Part shown: in pieces, positions 17,790 through 27,028 of the stretch
Layout: the number at the start of each line of letters is the position of its first letter
Numbering within the stretch: the stretch's first letter is position 1
Assembly: GCF_002289565.1 (NCBI RefSeq)
Contig: NZ_NTFY01000068.1
Span: 1-64,000 of the forward strand
Reading direction: 5' to 3'
DNA from: Rhodopirellula sp. SM50
Lineage (GTDB): Bacteria > Planctomycetota > Planctomycetia > Pirellulales > Pirellulaceae
Length of the DNA stretch: 64,000 nucleotides
Program-made: the position numbers and the translations under genes
Notes under the pieces: model-generated
What the model was told of the DNA's origin: nothing
Seen by the model: the letters and a program-made list of their open reading frames with translations, nothing else
The model's database searches: none

Positions 17790-19316
17790 TCAACCGTCCT
17801 CGTCCTCGGATTGCGACGTTTCGGCGTCGGATTGTTCGGCGTCCTTCAGCTTTTCGGCCGCGTCGCGGTGGCCCTGGGCCAAGTCCGCGTCACCCACCTT
17901 GTCGTAGCAATCGGCGAGCATGAGGTGCGATCGGCGCTTCAAGTCCGGGGCGGGCAACGCACGCTCCAGATCGCTGATCGCTTCGCGGAACCGCCCCATG
18001 CGAAACAGGATTTGTCCGCGTGTCTCGAAGAAGTGCGGCGTCGGGGTGGGGACGTTGTCGATTGCCGCGTTGGCGATCTGCAACGCTTTTTCGTAGTCGG
18101 GTTCCTCTTTCAACGCCAACGCGACGGCCAGATTATTCAGGATCGCACCACTTCGCGGCAGCTGTTCGGCCGCTTTCTCCAAGTGCAACTCCGCCATCGC
18201 GAGATCCTCTTTCATCAGTGCAGACGTGCCTTTGATGAAATGGGCAATCCCGGCCGGGGATCCCGAGATCAATGCCGCTCGGACGGTTGCAATCTGTTCG
18301 TCGTCTTCGTTCAAACTCGATAGCACGTGGTCGGCGACCATCGTCACCACGCGCGGATTGTTCGGCGCGATCTTGACCGCAGCGTCAAGCATCGTGAGCA
18401 CCCGCAATCGTTCCTGCACGGTGTTGGTCGGGGATTTTTCGATGTAGGTCACATAGGCGACGATTGCGTCTCCGAGCGCTTGGGTCAGCATCCGTCGCTC
18501 ACCCGGCGTCTTGGCGACGTCGATGCTGCCTTTGAGCGTTCGGATCGCGTCGGAATGCCGTTCCAAAAAGATTTGATTGCGAGCAATACTCATCGCAAGA
18601 TTGGCATTGGCCGGGTCGTCCTTGTGCATTTCTTTGACCCGTTCCAACGCCGCGGAGGCATACTGTTCGGCGGCATCAAATTCATTCAATTGACGCGCCA
18701 AGGCCGCCGCCTGCAGTCCACGCATCGGTTCGACTTCGGACAGATCCAACACGACGGGGATCGCGGAACTGAGGCGTTGTTCAAAGATCAAGTACTCCGC
18801 GTACATCCGTTTCGCACCGAGATTCTTGTCTTCTCGCTCGGTAATCAACTGCAAGACCCTGCCGACTTCGTCGAGTTCTTCGGGGCTGAAATCGGTCAGC
18901 TTTTTGCCGATGATCTGGTTCTCCAGCAACCATTTGGCGGCCGGAAGATGGCGACGCGTCAGCAGTTGACGCATCAACACTTTGGCCTCTTCTTCAAACG
19001 ATTGGGCTTCGCGGACGAGCGCGAAGCGGTGAATCAGGTCGACGTTTTTTGGATCGGCTTCCAGCTGTCGCCGAATCACGATCTCCGCGGTCGGGAAATC
19101 TTCGCGGTCCAAGGAAACACGTAATTGGCGGTCCAGCAGCCGGTTTCTCCAGCCCGCGCCCCCGCTAAAGGCGATGAAGGCCGTCGTGAAGAGCACCATC
19201 GACAGGATGACCGCCGGGATCGCTTTGGGCGCGTCACGCCACGGGATTCCCAAGAACCAACAGCGGATGAACTCACCTATCCAGCGAAACCAGGTCAGTG
19301 GGTTGAATGCATGCAT
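17790..19316 (-). CDS. membrane-anchored TPR protein of the exosortase locus
   Basis: 508 aa. One N-terminal membrane helix (about 32-50, AIPAVILSMVLFTTAFIAF) anchors a long helical repeat domain. Tetratricopeptide-like motifs include AEIVIRRQLEADPKNVDLIH, AAEQYASAALERV and, near the end, FFETRGQILFRMGRFREAI. The tail is acidic (ETSQSEDEDG). Its ATG lies one base after the stop of the exosortase gene, so translation is probably coupled. A protein-protein scaffolding role in exopolysaccharide export or sorting is inferred from context. No enzyme motif is visible. Confidence 0.8.
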   Translation of the reverse strand: MHAFNPLTWFRWIGEFIRCWFLGIPWRDAPKAIPAVILSMVLFTTAFIAFSGGAGWRNRLLDRQLRVSLDREDFPTAEIVIRRQLEADPKNVDLIHRFALVREAQSFEEEAKVLMRQLLTRRHLPAAKWLLENQIIGKKLTDFSPEELDEVGRVLQLITEREDKNLGAKRMYAEYLIFEQRLSSAIPVVLDLSEVEPMRGLQAAALARQLNEFDAAEQYASAALERVKEMHKDDPANANLAMSIARNQIFLERHSDAIRTLKGSIDVAKTPGERRMLTQALGDAIVAYVTYIEKSPTNTVQERLRVLTMLDAAVKIAPNNPRVVTMVADHVLSSLNEDDEQIATVRAALISGSPAGIAHFIKGTSALMKEDLAMAELHLEKAAEQLPRSGAILNNLAVALALKEEPDYEKALQIANAAIDNVPTPTPHFFETRGQILFRMGRFREAISDLERALPAPDLKRRSHLMLADCYDKVGDADLAQGHRDAAEKLKDAEQSDAETSQSEDEDG

Positions 19317-19317
19317 C

Positions 19318-21183
19318 TTAATTCAACTCCTTTGCCGTCATCGTCGGCTCTGATTTTGCCACCGCCGACGCAGCGGTCGGGGCATCGATTCGAAGCGTCT
19401 GGGCGGGCAGCGTGCGACCGGCGTTTTCGATGATCGCGTCCGCGATCCGGCCACGTGCGGCGATGAATTCCTCCTGCAGATCTTGCAACTCGCGTGGACT
19501 GATCTTGTCCGGCGATGTGATCCACATTTGGAACATGATGACTTCGTTCTGCTCCCAGACACCGGTTGAATCGATGCGATTCCAAACACGGTGCGTGAAT
19601 GCCGACAAGCTGTCCGGTGCGTCGACCAGGGTCCCGTCGCTGCCGATGCCGGCAAAGATCAGGTAGCCATGCTGCGTCGGCCCGCGTTTGAACCGGGCCA
19701 AGACGTAGGTGGACGTCAGCGCATCCGGGTTTTTCGCAACGATCTCCATCGATTCGAATTGGTCGGGCGATTGGATGTCGCGATCCAACAGCATCCAGTC
19801 CAGCCGCTCGTAACAGTTGCACAGTTCATGCCAGCCTTGGTGGGGTTGGCTCAGCACGAACTGAACGGTGACGTCATCCCACTGGCATTCCCAGATGTCC
19901 GAGTTGGCTCCCAAGCGTGGGTCTTCGTAACCCCGGTTCGCCTTGTGCCCGACGACGGTCAGAACGTTCAGCGAGTCGTTGATCAGGTCCGGTGGCGGGT
20001 CAAACACGAGTGCTTTGTCGCTTTGGACCAGATTGGCCGGTTTGCGAGACCGAATGACCTGGGTCAATGATGCCAGGCAAATCAGACCGGCCAGCGCGGC
20101 GAAACCGATCTGCGCGATGCGGTTGTCGACCAAGCCCTGGGCCCAGCGGAACGCCCCGCTGCGTTTGTCGCGGGCGAGAAGATCCATGGCGTTTCGTTGC
20201 ATGCCGCGGCCGCCGGTCGCTTCGTCGGCCGATTTCAGGGACAGGTAGTTCCAGCCCGCCACCAGTGGGTTGAACTCCGATTCCTCCGGGACGCGATGCA
20301 ACAGCGTGGCAATCAAATAGTCGAAGGAAAGCAGGAACCCGAAGGCGATCGCCAAAGCGAAATAGCCCAGCAATTGGTGCGGCCAACCCTCGGCTAAATC
20401 AAACTGAAACGAATTGGCGACCAAGGCGACGACCGTGACCCGAATGACGTTGGCGAAAATGGCCAACAGGCATGCGATCACCAAGTAGATCGGTGCCATC
20501 CAAATCCGTCGCCGTCGCCACGAGATCATCAGAAAGGCGAGAAAACTGAGCGTGAACACGGATTGAATGCCGCTGCAGGCTTCGGCGACAAATAGCTCGC
20601 GATCGGCAAGCTGGATCACATTGTTGGTCACCGCGTGTGGAACCGCCAGCGTGTCCAGCAAGACGCTCGACATCCACGTCGTCACGTTCTGCAACCACAG
20701 CACCAACAACGTGTCGGCGCGAACCAGTTGAACGATCGTTAGCAACGGAAGCACGAGGACCAACAACGTTGAATCCTCCGGGCCACGCATCGCGTAGAGC
20801 ATGGTCGCGCAAAGGATCGCGAATGCGACCGCCGCAAACCAGGGGAACTGCACCACCGTCCCGAAGGCAGTCAGCAGCAACGCCAGTCCGATCGCCGCCC
20901 AACTGAACCAACCGCGCGGAGGATAGAAATAGCCGTCAAAGCGGAGGTACGTCAGCCAGGCCACCGCGGCGATCGCGAACGGAAAATAGCGATAGGTCGG
21001 ATTGCCCCACATGCCGATGAAGTACGGCACCAGCAACGGAGCCACGGCGAGGAACAAGCCGAGCCAAAACCAACGCCAATTGGGGTGGGGTTGGGAATCG
21101 CTGGTTGTCGCGGGCTGAATCGGTTCGGCCTGGTCGAGCATGGACGTGTACAGGCCTGTCGAGTCGGTGGTCGACATTGGCAA
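19318..21183 (-). CDS. exosortase (XrtU type) with EpsI-like C-terminal domain
   Basis: 621 aa. The N-terminal half has about eight membrane helices and the exosortase catalytic triad: Cys203 in EACSGIQS, Arg248 in ANVIRVT and His269 in GWPHQLLG. Exosortases are thought to cut and anchor proteins bearing C-terminal PEP-CTERM-like sorting signals. After the last helix (SLTQVIRSRKP) a soluble domain of about 230 residues resembles EpsI (VTVQFVLSQPHQGWHELCNC). Such fusions fit the planctomycete XrtU class. It lies between the tyrosine kinase and the TPR gene, in an operon-like row. A start at the second Met (21177) is possible. Confidence 0.85.
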   Translation of the reverse strand: MPMSTTDSTGLYTSMLDQAEPIQPATTSDSQPHPNWRWFWLGLFLAVAPLLVPYFIGMWGNPTYRYFPFAIAAVAWLTYLRFDGYFYPPRGWFSWAAIGLALLLTAFGTVVQFPWFAAVAFAILCATMLYAMRGPEDSTLLVLVLPLLTIVQLVRADTLLVLWLQNVTTWMSSVLLDTLAVPHAVTNNVIQLADRELFVAEACSGIQSVFTLSFLAFLMISWRRRRIWMAPIYLVIACLLAIFANVIRVTVVALVANSFQFDLAEGWPHQLLGYFALAIAFGFLLSFDYLIATLLHRVPEESEFNPLVAGWNYLSLKSADEATGGRGMQRNAMDLLARDKRSGAFRWAQGLVDNRIAQIGFAALAGLICLASLTQVIRSRKPANLVQSDKALVFDPPPDLINDSLNVLTVVGHKANRGYEDPRLGANSDIWECQWDDVTVQFVLSQPHQGWHELCNCYERLDWMLLDRDIQSPDQFESMEIVAKNPDALTSTYVLARFKRGPTQHGYLIFAGIGSDGTLVDAPDSLSAFTHRVWNRIDSTGVWEQNEVIMFQMWITSPDKISPRELQDLQEEFIAARGRIADAIIENAGRTLPAQTLRIDAPTAASAVAKSEPTMTAKELN

Positions 21184-21239
21184 ATCAGTCTACTGGAGAG
21201 TGTTCAGGTCGGTGTGGGGTGGCGATGGGGCGACGGGGG

Positions 21240-23918
21240 TCAGCCATCGAACTTCGGCTTGTTCGACGAACCGCCCGACGACGCATCCGAACCGCCAAGT
21301 GATTCCGGTTTGTCGTGCGAGCCCGGTTTGTCGTGCGAGCGCGGTGGGTCGGCCAGCAAGGTGCCGGCGGAGAACGGACGGGGGGGGCCGGATGCGGCGG
21401 CCCGGGAGACCGAGTTTCCGTTTTTCGCCGCTTGGGGGCCTTTGCCGGACGGGCTGCTGCCGGACGGGCTGCTGCCGGACGGGCTGCTGCCGGACGGGCT
21501 GCTGCCGGCCATTGCCGCCGGCGCGGGGCGGGAAAGACGAATGGTGTTTTGAGACGAGACCGCGACGCTGGTGCTGGAGGTTTGGCCGTTGCGTCGATAG
21601 TAGCCGCCGTAGCGTCCGTACTTGTAGTAACCGTATCCGCGGTAACCGTCGCTCGCTCCGGTTTCGTCGGAATTGTTGATCACCACGCCCAAGACATTGG
21701 CGCCGACGCCGTTGAGGATATTGAGTGCTTCGCGGGCATTGGGCTTGCTCTTGCGGCGGATCCGCAGGGTCAAGATCAACGCGTCGGACATGCTTGCGGT
21801 GATGCTCGGGTCGGTGACGACCAACAGCGGGGGCGTGTCCAGGATGATGTAATCGTATTGTTCCCGGAGATACTCCAGCAGCTCGTTCATCACCGGTAAC
21901 GAAAGCGCCTCGGCCGGGTTGGTCGGGATCGGACCACAGGGCATGATCGACAGCTTGGGCAGCGGCGTGGCATGGGCAGCTTCCAGCGGCTCGCATTCGC
22001 CGTTGAGGACGTTGGTCAGTCCCAGTTTTTCATCGCAGTCGAAGTTGTCGGTCAGCTGGGGGCGACGCAGGTCACAATCGATTGCCAAGACCCGTTTGCC
22101 GCTTTGGGCGATCGAGCAGGCCAGATTGCACGCGATCGTGCTCTTGCCATCGCCCGGCAACGGGCTGGTGATCTGGATGACTTTGCCGCCCTTGATGTTG
22201 TTGGTGTCAAAGAACACGGTGGTTCGCAGCGACCGGATCGCCTCGGCAGCAGACGACGACGGTTGATGGACCACCGTTAAGTCGGTCGACAGTGTCTTGT
22301 AAGGATCGAGTTCTCCTTTTTTGGTCTTTCGCCGTTTGCCGCGGAAGAACGGAATGTGCGTCAAGATCGCGACGCCCAGCATCGAACAGATCTCTTCGGG
22401 GTCGCGGAACGTGTTGGCGTTCTTTTCCAGCAGCAGCGCGAGCCCGCCGCCGAGCAGCAGGCCGACCAACGTGCCCAGTCCGCCCAGTTTCAAGATGCTG
22501 GGGCCGACCAGATACGCCGGAGTGGGTTTCATCAACTCGACCACCTGCGTCACGCTGTCGTTGTCGGAGAGTTGCGTTTTGCCCAGGTTCTCTTTGAGCT
22601 GTTGCATCAATTGGCGATACTGCTCCATCTCGCGAACCATCGATTCGTTACGCAGTTCCTCGCTGGAGATTTTCGCCGCGAGCACTTTTTCCGTTGCGAT
22701 CTGTTCATCCAATTCCTTGATGAACCCTTTGAGCATCTCGACCTTGGCTTGGTGCGAGTAGACGACCGCTTGGACGGTTTCTTTGGCTCGTTCGATCGGG
22801 TCGCCCAGGTCTTCGAACCATTCGCGTCGCAGTTTGGTGATGCGGTCGGCTTGCTCACGAACCAGACGTAGCAGCTCATCACGCGTGGTTTCCAGTTCTT
22901 GATCGAGGGCCTTGACGGTGGGGTGGGAGGGACCGAATTGAGAAACGTTCTGGTTTTTGGCGACGATCAGCGGCAGCAGTTTTTTTTCCAGGTCGATTTC
23001 GGCCAGCAAGCTGTCGCCGACGATCGGATCGGGTTCGCGGGCGTCGGCAATGCTGCTGACTTTGACCCCCAGCAACTGACTCATCACACTCAGCGCGATC
23101 CGCGGGTCTTCGGTTTGTGCGGCGACGGTTTCCATCCGTTTGAGCACTTCTTCTTCGCGACGGAGTTCTTCGAATTGAGCCGAGCGTCGTTTCGTCAGCA
23201 GTTGCTGTTGCTCGCGGTGCGGGTTTTGCGCCCGTCCGTCGGCATCCCAGGTCAGCGGGGCGTCGCGGCGGAACTCGGCGTAGCGATCTTCCAGTTCGGC
23301 CAACTTGGGGCCGAGCGTCGTCATCGCCATCGTGATCAACCGCTCCAGATCCGCCTGGGCGGTTTTGTGTCGCTGGTTGTAGTACTCTTGCAACGCTTTG
23401 CTGTAGGCCTTGATCGCCGCTTCGCAGTGTTCGGTGTTGTTGCTGTCGAAGTGCAGCAACGTGATCAGCGATTGCGCCGTTTTGACGTCCGTGACTTCGG
23501 GTTCGAGTTCCAGTTGGTCCTGAACCTCGACGATGAAGCGATCGATGCTGTTGCCGTAGAACTCACGGTGCGGCACCATGTCGGGATCATTGAAGGCCAT
23601 CGTGGCGACCGTGTCGCTGAACAGCTGGGCCTGCAACACCTCGATGTCCGGGACCCCGCCGACGACTTCGCCGGTCAAGGCGTCAAAAATCGGCGGCCGA
23701 TTCGATTCGACCATCAGCCGGGTGCTGCTGCGAAACGTCTCTTCGGTCCGCGAGTAGACCAGGAATCCGATCACGCCGAACACGATGGCCGGCAAAATCA
23801 CGGCCCAGCGGTAGCGCCACAGCGCCCCGAGGACATCCAGGGGCTGCGTCGCCCCGGTCGACGCGATCTGGCGGCTGCGGCGGTTGGAGGGTGGTGTCGA
23901 AGTTTGTTCTGCAATCAT
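21240..23918 (-). CDS. Wzc-like polysaccharide chain-length regulator/tyrosine kinase
   Basis: 892 aa from the ATG at 23918; the frame is open to 24170, but the first membrane helix then fits a Wzz start badly. The N-terminal Wzz domain has a helix at about 36-56 (YRWAVILPAIVFGVIGFLVY). A long coiled-coil periplasmic region and a second helix near 475-495 (LVGLLLGGGLALLL) follow. The C-terminal bacterial tyrosine kinase has Walker A SPLPGDGKSTIACN (about 580-592), Walker A' VLAIDCDLRRPQL and Walker B YIILDTPPLL. A tyrosine cluster (GYRGYGYYKYGRYGGYYRR, about 756-776) is the likely autophosphorylation site. Unusually, about 110 low-complexity residues follow it. It controls exopolysaccharide polymerisation and export. 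Confidence 0.9.
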   Translation of the reverse strand: MIAEQTSTPPSNRRSRQIASTGATQPLDVLGALWRYRWAVILPAIVFGVIGFLVYSRTEETFRSSTRLMVESNRPPIFDALTGEVVGGVPDIEVLQAQLFSDTVATMAFNDPDMVPHREFYGNSIDRFIVEVQDQLELEPEVTDVKTAQSLITLLHFDSNNTEHCEAAIKAYSKALQEYYNQRHKTAQADLERLITMAMTTLGPKLAELEDRYAEFRRDAPLTWDADGRAQNPHREQQQLLTKRRSAQFEELRREEEVLKRMETVAAQTEDPRIALSVMSQLLGVKVSSIADAREPDPIVGDSLLAEIDLEKKLLPLIVAKNQNVSQFGPSHPTVKALDQELETTRDELLRLVREQADRITKLRREWFEDLGDPIERAKETVQAVVYSHQAKVEMLKGFIKELDEQIATEKVLAAKISSEELRNESMVREMEQYRQLMQQLKENLGKTQLSDNDSVTQVVELMKPTPAYLVGPSILKLGGLGTLVGLLLGGGLALLLEKNANTFRDPEEICSMLGVAILTHIPFFRGKRRKTKKGELDPYKTLSTDLTVVHQPSSSAAEAIRSLRTTVFFDTNNIKGGKVIQITSPLPGDGKSTIACNLACSIAQSGKRVLAIDCDLRRPQLTDNFDCDEKLGLTNVLNGECEPLEAAHATPLPKLSIMPCGPIPTNPAEALSLPVMNELLEYLREQYDYIILDTPPLLVVTDPSITASMSDALILTLRIRRKSKPNAREALNILNGVGANVLGVVINNSDETGASDGYRGYGYYKYGRYGGYYRRNGQTSSTSVAVSSQNTIRLSRPAPAAMAGSSPSGSSPSGSSPSGSSPSGKGPQAAKNGNSVSRAAASGPPRPFSAGTLLADPPRSHDKPGSHDKPESLGGSDASSGGSSNKPKFDG
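21444..21503 (-). repeat. four 15-bp tandem repeats inside the tyrosine kinase gene
   Basis: Four exact copies of GCCGGACGGGCTGCT, encoding SSPSG repeated four times in the C-terminal tail. The unit is a multiple of three, so copy number can change without breaking the frame. Confidence 0.9.
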
Positions 23919-24502
23919 CGTGGGGCGTGAATCTGTTTCGGCAGAGCGTGGGGGAGTACCGACACCGAAAGCGTGCCGGCCGGGCGCGAGCAGTCTGGTC
24001 GCGGTGCAGCTTATAAACAAGGATCCGTTGAACGAATCGGTACTGATGGGGGAAAACCGACAGCGTCTGGGAGCGTGCTGCCGGCCCGCCGACGACAACG
24101 CCGCCGGGCCCTTTCCTTCCGAAAATCCTTTCGAAAACGCGTTTTCCCGAAGGCCGGTCGATGGAGCCACCGCTCAACACCTACCGGGAAACCGTGCCGA
24201 TGTAGTTTAACCCTCATCCGGTGACGTCCATAGCGCTTTCGCAAATCGGGCCGCTCAAAAACCCTTCCCGGTCGGCAGAATCGACTTCACCGGCAAAATG
24301 TTGGCGGTTTCCGGACAGTTGTCCGATCGCGGTAAACACTTGAGTCTGACTTGAGGAAATACTGATGGTTCCTTGAATTCCGCCGACGCGGCACCATTTT
24401 CGCGCAACACTTGGTTGCGTCGCTCGCCCCGGGAATCAATCCTGGCGGCCGGCAAAACAGCGCCGCAATTCTGATACACCTGCCTCACAAAAAGTTTTCT
24501 TC
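23919..24502. other. divergent intergenic region
   Basis: 584 bp between the minus-strand kinase and the plus-strand epimerase, which should hold both promoters. No confident -35/-10 pair, operator or terminator was identified. Short frames here (for example 24255-24488 minus) show no family resemblance. Confidence 0.5.
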
Positions 24503-25489
24503 ATGATCGCCCCCATCACGCTTCCCGATGCCGCTTCGCCACTCGCCGGAAGGACCTGTCTGGTCACCGGAGGAGCGGGATTCATCGGATCGCACTTGGT
24601 CGACGCCCTGCTCTCGCACAATGCGACCGTCCGTGTTCTGGACAACTTCAGCACCGGTTATGAGTCCAACTTGTCCCACGTGACCGATCACCCGGGCGTG
24701 GAAGTCGTTCGCGGTGACGCGGCGGATCCGGCAGTGACTGAGAAAGCGGTCGCCGGATGCGATGCCATCTTTCATCACGCTGCGATGGCCAGCGTGCCCC
24801 GCAGCATGCGCGAGCCGGCTCTGTGCCACGCCTGGTGCGCGACCAGTACGATCAATCTGTTGGCCGCGGCTGAGGCCGCCGGGGTTCGCCGGATGGTGCT
24901 GGCCAGCACCAGCGCCGCCTACGGAGATTCTCCCTACGTCAGCAAACGCGAACAGGACCCGCCGGCACCGCTGTCGCCCTATGCGGCCTCCAAACTGGCC
25001 GCCGAAGCCTACATGCAATCGTTCTCGCGAACGTCGAAGCTGGAAACCGTGATCCTGCGGTACTTCAACGTCTTCGGACCCCGCCAGGATCCCCAGAGCG
25101 AATACAGTGCGGTGATCCCACGTTTCGTCTCGATGATTTTGTCCGGTAAACGCCCGGTGATTTACGGCGATGGGTCGCAGTCACGCGACTTTGTGTTCGT
25201 CCGTGACGTCGCCAAGGCAAACCTGTTGGCCGCCACGATTCCCGGCATCAACGGCGGTATCTTCAATATCGGGCAAGGCCAACGCACGACGCTGTTGGAG
25301 TTGCTGACGACGCTCCGCGACATCCTCGGCCAAGACATCGAGCCGATTCATGATCCGCCCCGGTTGGGCGATATCAAGGATTCGCTGGCCGATATCACCC
25401 AGGCCCGAACGCGGCTGCAGTTCGAGCCCGACGTCGACATGAAAAGCGGTTTGGAGCAGAGCGTCGATTACTATCGATCGATCTGCTGA
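24503..25489 (+). CDS. NAD-dependent sugar-nucleotide epimerase (GalE/WbpP-like)
   Basis: 328 aa. Extended short-chain dehydrogenase fold: NAD-binding VTGGAGFIGSHLVDALL at the N-terminus, the conserved FHHAAMASVPRSM loop, Ser/Thr of the active site in LASTSAAYG, and catalytic YAASK. The substrate half has RYFNVFGPRQDP and GDGSQSRDFVFVRDV. This points to a UDP-hexose or UDP-HexNAc 4-epimerase supplying precursors for surface polysaccharide, consistent with the adjacent exopolysaccharide locus; the exact sugar cannot be told. Its stop and that of the convergent methylmalonyl-CoA epimerase gene share the palindrome TGATCA (25487-25492). Confidence 0.9.
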   Translation: MIAPITLPDAASPLAGRTCLVTGGAGFIGSHLVDALLSHNATVRVLDNFSTGYESNLSHVTDHPGVEVVRGDAADPAVTEKAVAGCDAIFHHAAMASVPRSMREPALCHAWCATSTINLLAAAEAAGVRRMVLASTSAAYGDSPYVSKREQDPPAPLSPYAASKLAAEAYMQSFSRTSKLETVILRYFNVFGPRQDPQSEYSAVIPRFVSMILSGKRPVIYGDGSQSRDFVFVRDVAKANLLAATIPGINGGIFNIGQGQRTTLLELLTTLRDILGQDIEPIHDPPRLGDIKDSLADITQARTRLQFEPDVDMKSGLEQSVDYYRSIC

Positions 25490-25906
25490 TCACATCGGGC
25501 CGGTCATTTCCCAAACCACGCCGCGGGTCGTGGCCGGGTCGATGAATCCGGCCTTGCGGCCACGCGGGGCGTCGTGCGGCGTTTCGGATTTTGCCCGCAT
25601 CCCACGCGCCGGCAAGGATGCGAGCGATTCACAGACGTCGTTCGTTTGAAAACACAAATGGTGTAGACCTTCGCCGTGTTCGGCCAGATGGGTGTGCAAC
25701 GGATGGTCCTCGGTCAACGGCTGGACCAGCTGCAAGTGCACGTTGCCCATGTCCAGATGCGTCAGACGTACGCTGCCGCTGGGAATCACTTCGCTTAACA
25801 CGACGGGCAACCCCAGCGTGTCGCGATAAAACGCCAACGCCTCCTCGGTGTCTCGCACCACGATGGCGATATGATCGAGTTGTTTGAAAAGCGGTGTATC
25901 CGGCAT
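25490..25906 (-). CDS. mce: methylmalonyl-CoA epimerase (VOC family)
   Basis: 138 aa, normal for the family. Interconverts the (R) and (S) forms of methylmalonyl-CoA in propionate metabolism. Vicinal-oxygen-chelate fold: metal-binding His in LDHIAIVVRD, EALAFYRDTLGLPV, a Gln in VHLQLVQP, HHLCFQTNDV and the terminal Glu in GVVWEMTGP. VOC proteins are diverse, so another substrate is possible, but the order and spacing fit Mce. It converges with the sugar epimerase gene with no bases between the two stops. No mutase genes lie in the window. Confidence 0.8.
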   Translation of the reverse strand: MPDTPLFKQLDHIAIVVRDTEEALAFYRDTLGLPVVLSEVIPSGSVRLTHLDMGNVHLQLVQPLTEDHPLHTHLAEHGEGLHHLCFQTNDVCESLASLPARGMRAKSETPHDAPRGRKAGFIDPATTRGVVWEMTGPM

Positions 25907-26025
25907 TCGAAGTCTCTTTTGTGGTGGTTTGATCCGCCGATCACGTCAGATTGAGCTGTTCGATCGACCATTCTCAATCATAATGGATCCGTCTCGCCTG
26001 CTTCACGCTCTCCGGTACTGAATTG

Positions 26026-26733
26026 ATGATTCGTGCGCAAGTTCACCAGCCCTTCTTCCGCAAATTCCTGTACGTCTTTCTCGGTTGCACCGCGTTTGCC
26101 GGATGGTGCCTGTACGACGGGTTGATCAAGTATCCAAAGCATCTGACCATTGCCGAAGCCTACGAGGGGCTGCCGGAAGAGGGCCGGCGCGAAGCCTGGA
26201 AAGAACTCGCCGCTGAAAAGGGTTGGCCCACGATCACACCGTCCAAAACCGCCAACGACATCCGGCACGATATCAGCAGCCAATTCATGATGGTCATCCT
26301 CTGCAGCCTGTTCGCAATCCCGGCGCTGATGATGTTCATGTCCGGCCAAGGAACCTGGGTCGAAGGCGATGAAACCGTGATCCGTAACAGCAAGGGGCAG
26401 GAGGTGCCCATCGACGCGATCACCAAAATCGATAAGCGAAAGTGGGACGCCAAAGGGATCGCGAAAATCCATTACGAAGTCGACGGAAAGAAAAAGAAGT
26501 TCGTGATGGACGATTTTAAATACGAACGCGAACCGATGGGCCAACTGATGAAGTTCGCCGAAGCCAACTTGACCGAAGAACAAGTCACCGGTGATTTTCT
26601 CGAACGCGACAAAGAGCGAATCGCCCAACAGCAAGCCGCCGAAGCGGAAGCAGACGAATACGACGACGAGGACTATGAAGACGAGGGTGAGTACGAAGAC
26701 GCAGAGGATGCGGGGTCGAAGTCAAGCTCGTAG
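26026..26733 (+). CDS. membrane protein with acidic C-terminus, function unknown
   Basis: 235 aa from the ATG at 26026 (a TTG lies just upstream). Two membrane segments: residues 11-28 (FLYVFLGCTAFAGWCLYDG) and about 87-105 (MMVILCSLFAIPALMMFM). Between them is a soluble loop rich in charged residues. After the second helix is a small domain with GDETVIRNSKGQEVPIDAI that resembles a PH-like fold, then a tail dominated by Glu, Asp and Tyr (EYDDEDYEDEGEYEDAED). Not recognised as a named family. It is followed by the palindrome array at 26834-27019. Confidence 0.7.
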   Translation: MIRAQVHQPFFRKFLYVFLGCTAFAGWCLYDGLIKYPKHLTIAEAYEGLPEEGRREAWKELAAEKGWPTITPSKTANDIRHDISSQFMMVILCSLFAIPALMMFMSGQGTWVEGDETVIRNSKGQEVPIDAITKIDKRKWDAKGIAKIHYEVDGKKKKFVMDDFKYEREPMGQLMKFAEANLTEEQVTGDFLERDKERIAQQQAAEAEADEYDDEDYEDEGEYEDAEDAGSKSSS

Positions 26734-26833
26734 GGCATGCTGTGCCTGCCATCGTGATGAGGTAACGCGTGAAGGCAGGAGGCAAAACGATGTTGTGGGG
26801 AGAGAGGGCAATGTGTAGGGCATGCTGTGCATG

Positions 26834-27019
26834 CCATCCGTCACGCACAGCGTGACCTACACAGCCATCCGTCACGCACAGCGTGACCTACACAGCCATC
26901 CGTCACGCACAGCGTGACCTACACAGCCATCCGTCACGCACAGCGTGACCTACACAGCCATCCGTCACGCACAGCGTGACCTACACATTCTCCCGTCACG
27001 CACAGCGTGACCTACATGT
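26834..27019. repeat. six-copy 31-bp tandem array of palindromes (family E)
   Basis: Units of 31 bp begin at 26834, 26865, 26896, 26927, 26958 and about 26989; the sixth has a changed left end (TTCTCC for CCATCC). Each contains the hairpin GTCACGC-ACA-GCGTGAC. Single copies of the same palindrome lie near 10879 and 11184. Just upstream (26733-26835) are related palindromes of the form GGCATGC-TGT-GCATGCC. The array fills the gap between the convergent membrane-protein and hydrolase genes. There are no spacers, so it is not CRISPR. Confidence 0.9.
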
Positions 27020-27028
27020 TGCCGATCG

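Noticed and set aside
23919-24502. Promoter-like TTATAAAC near 24010 for the kinase gene
   Set aside because: No -35 box at acceptable spacing was found on the right strand.
26834-27019. CRISPR-like 31-bp repeats
   Set aside because: Units follow each other with no unique spacers and are palindromic throughout; no cas genes are nearby.
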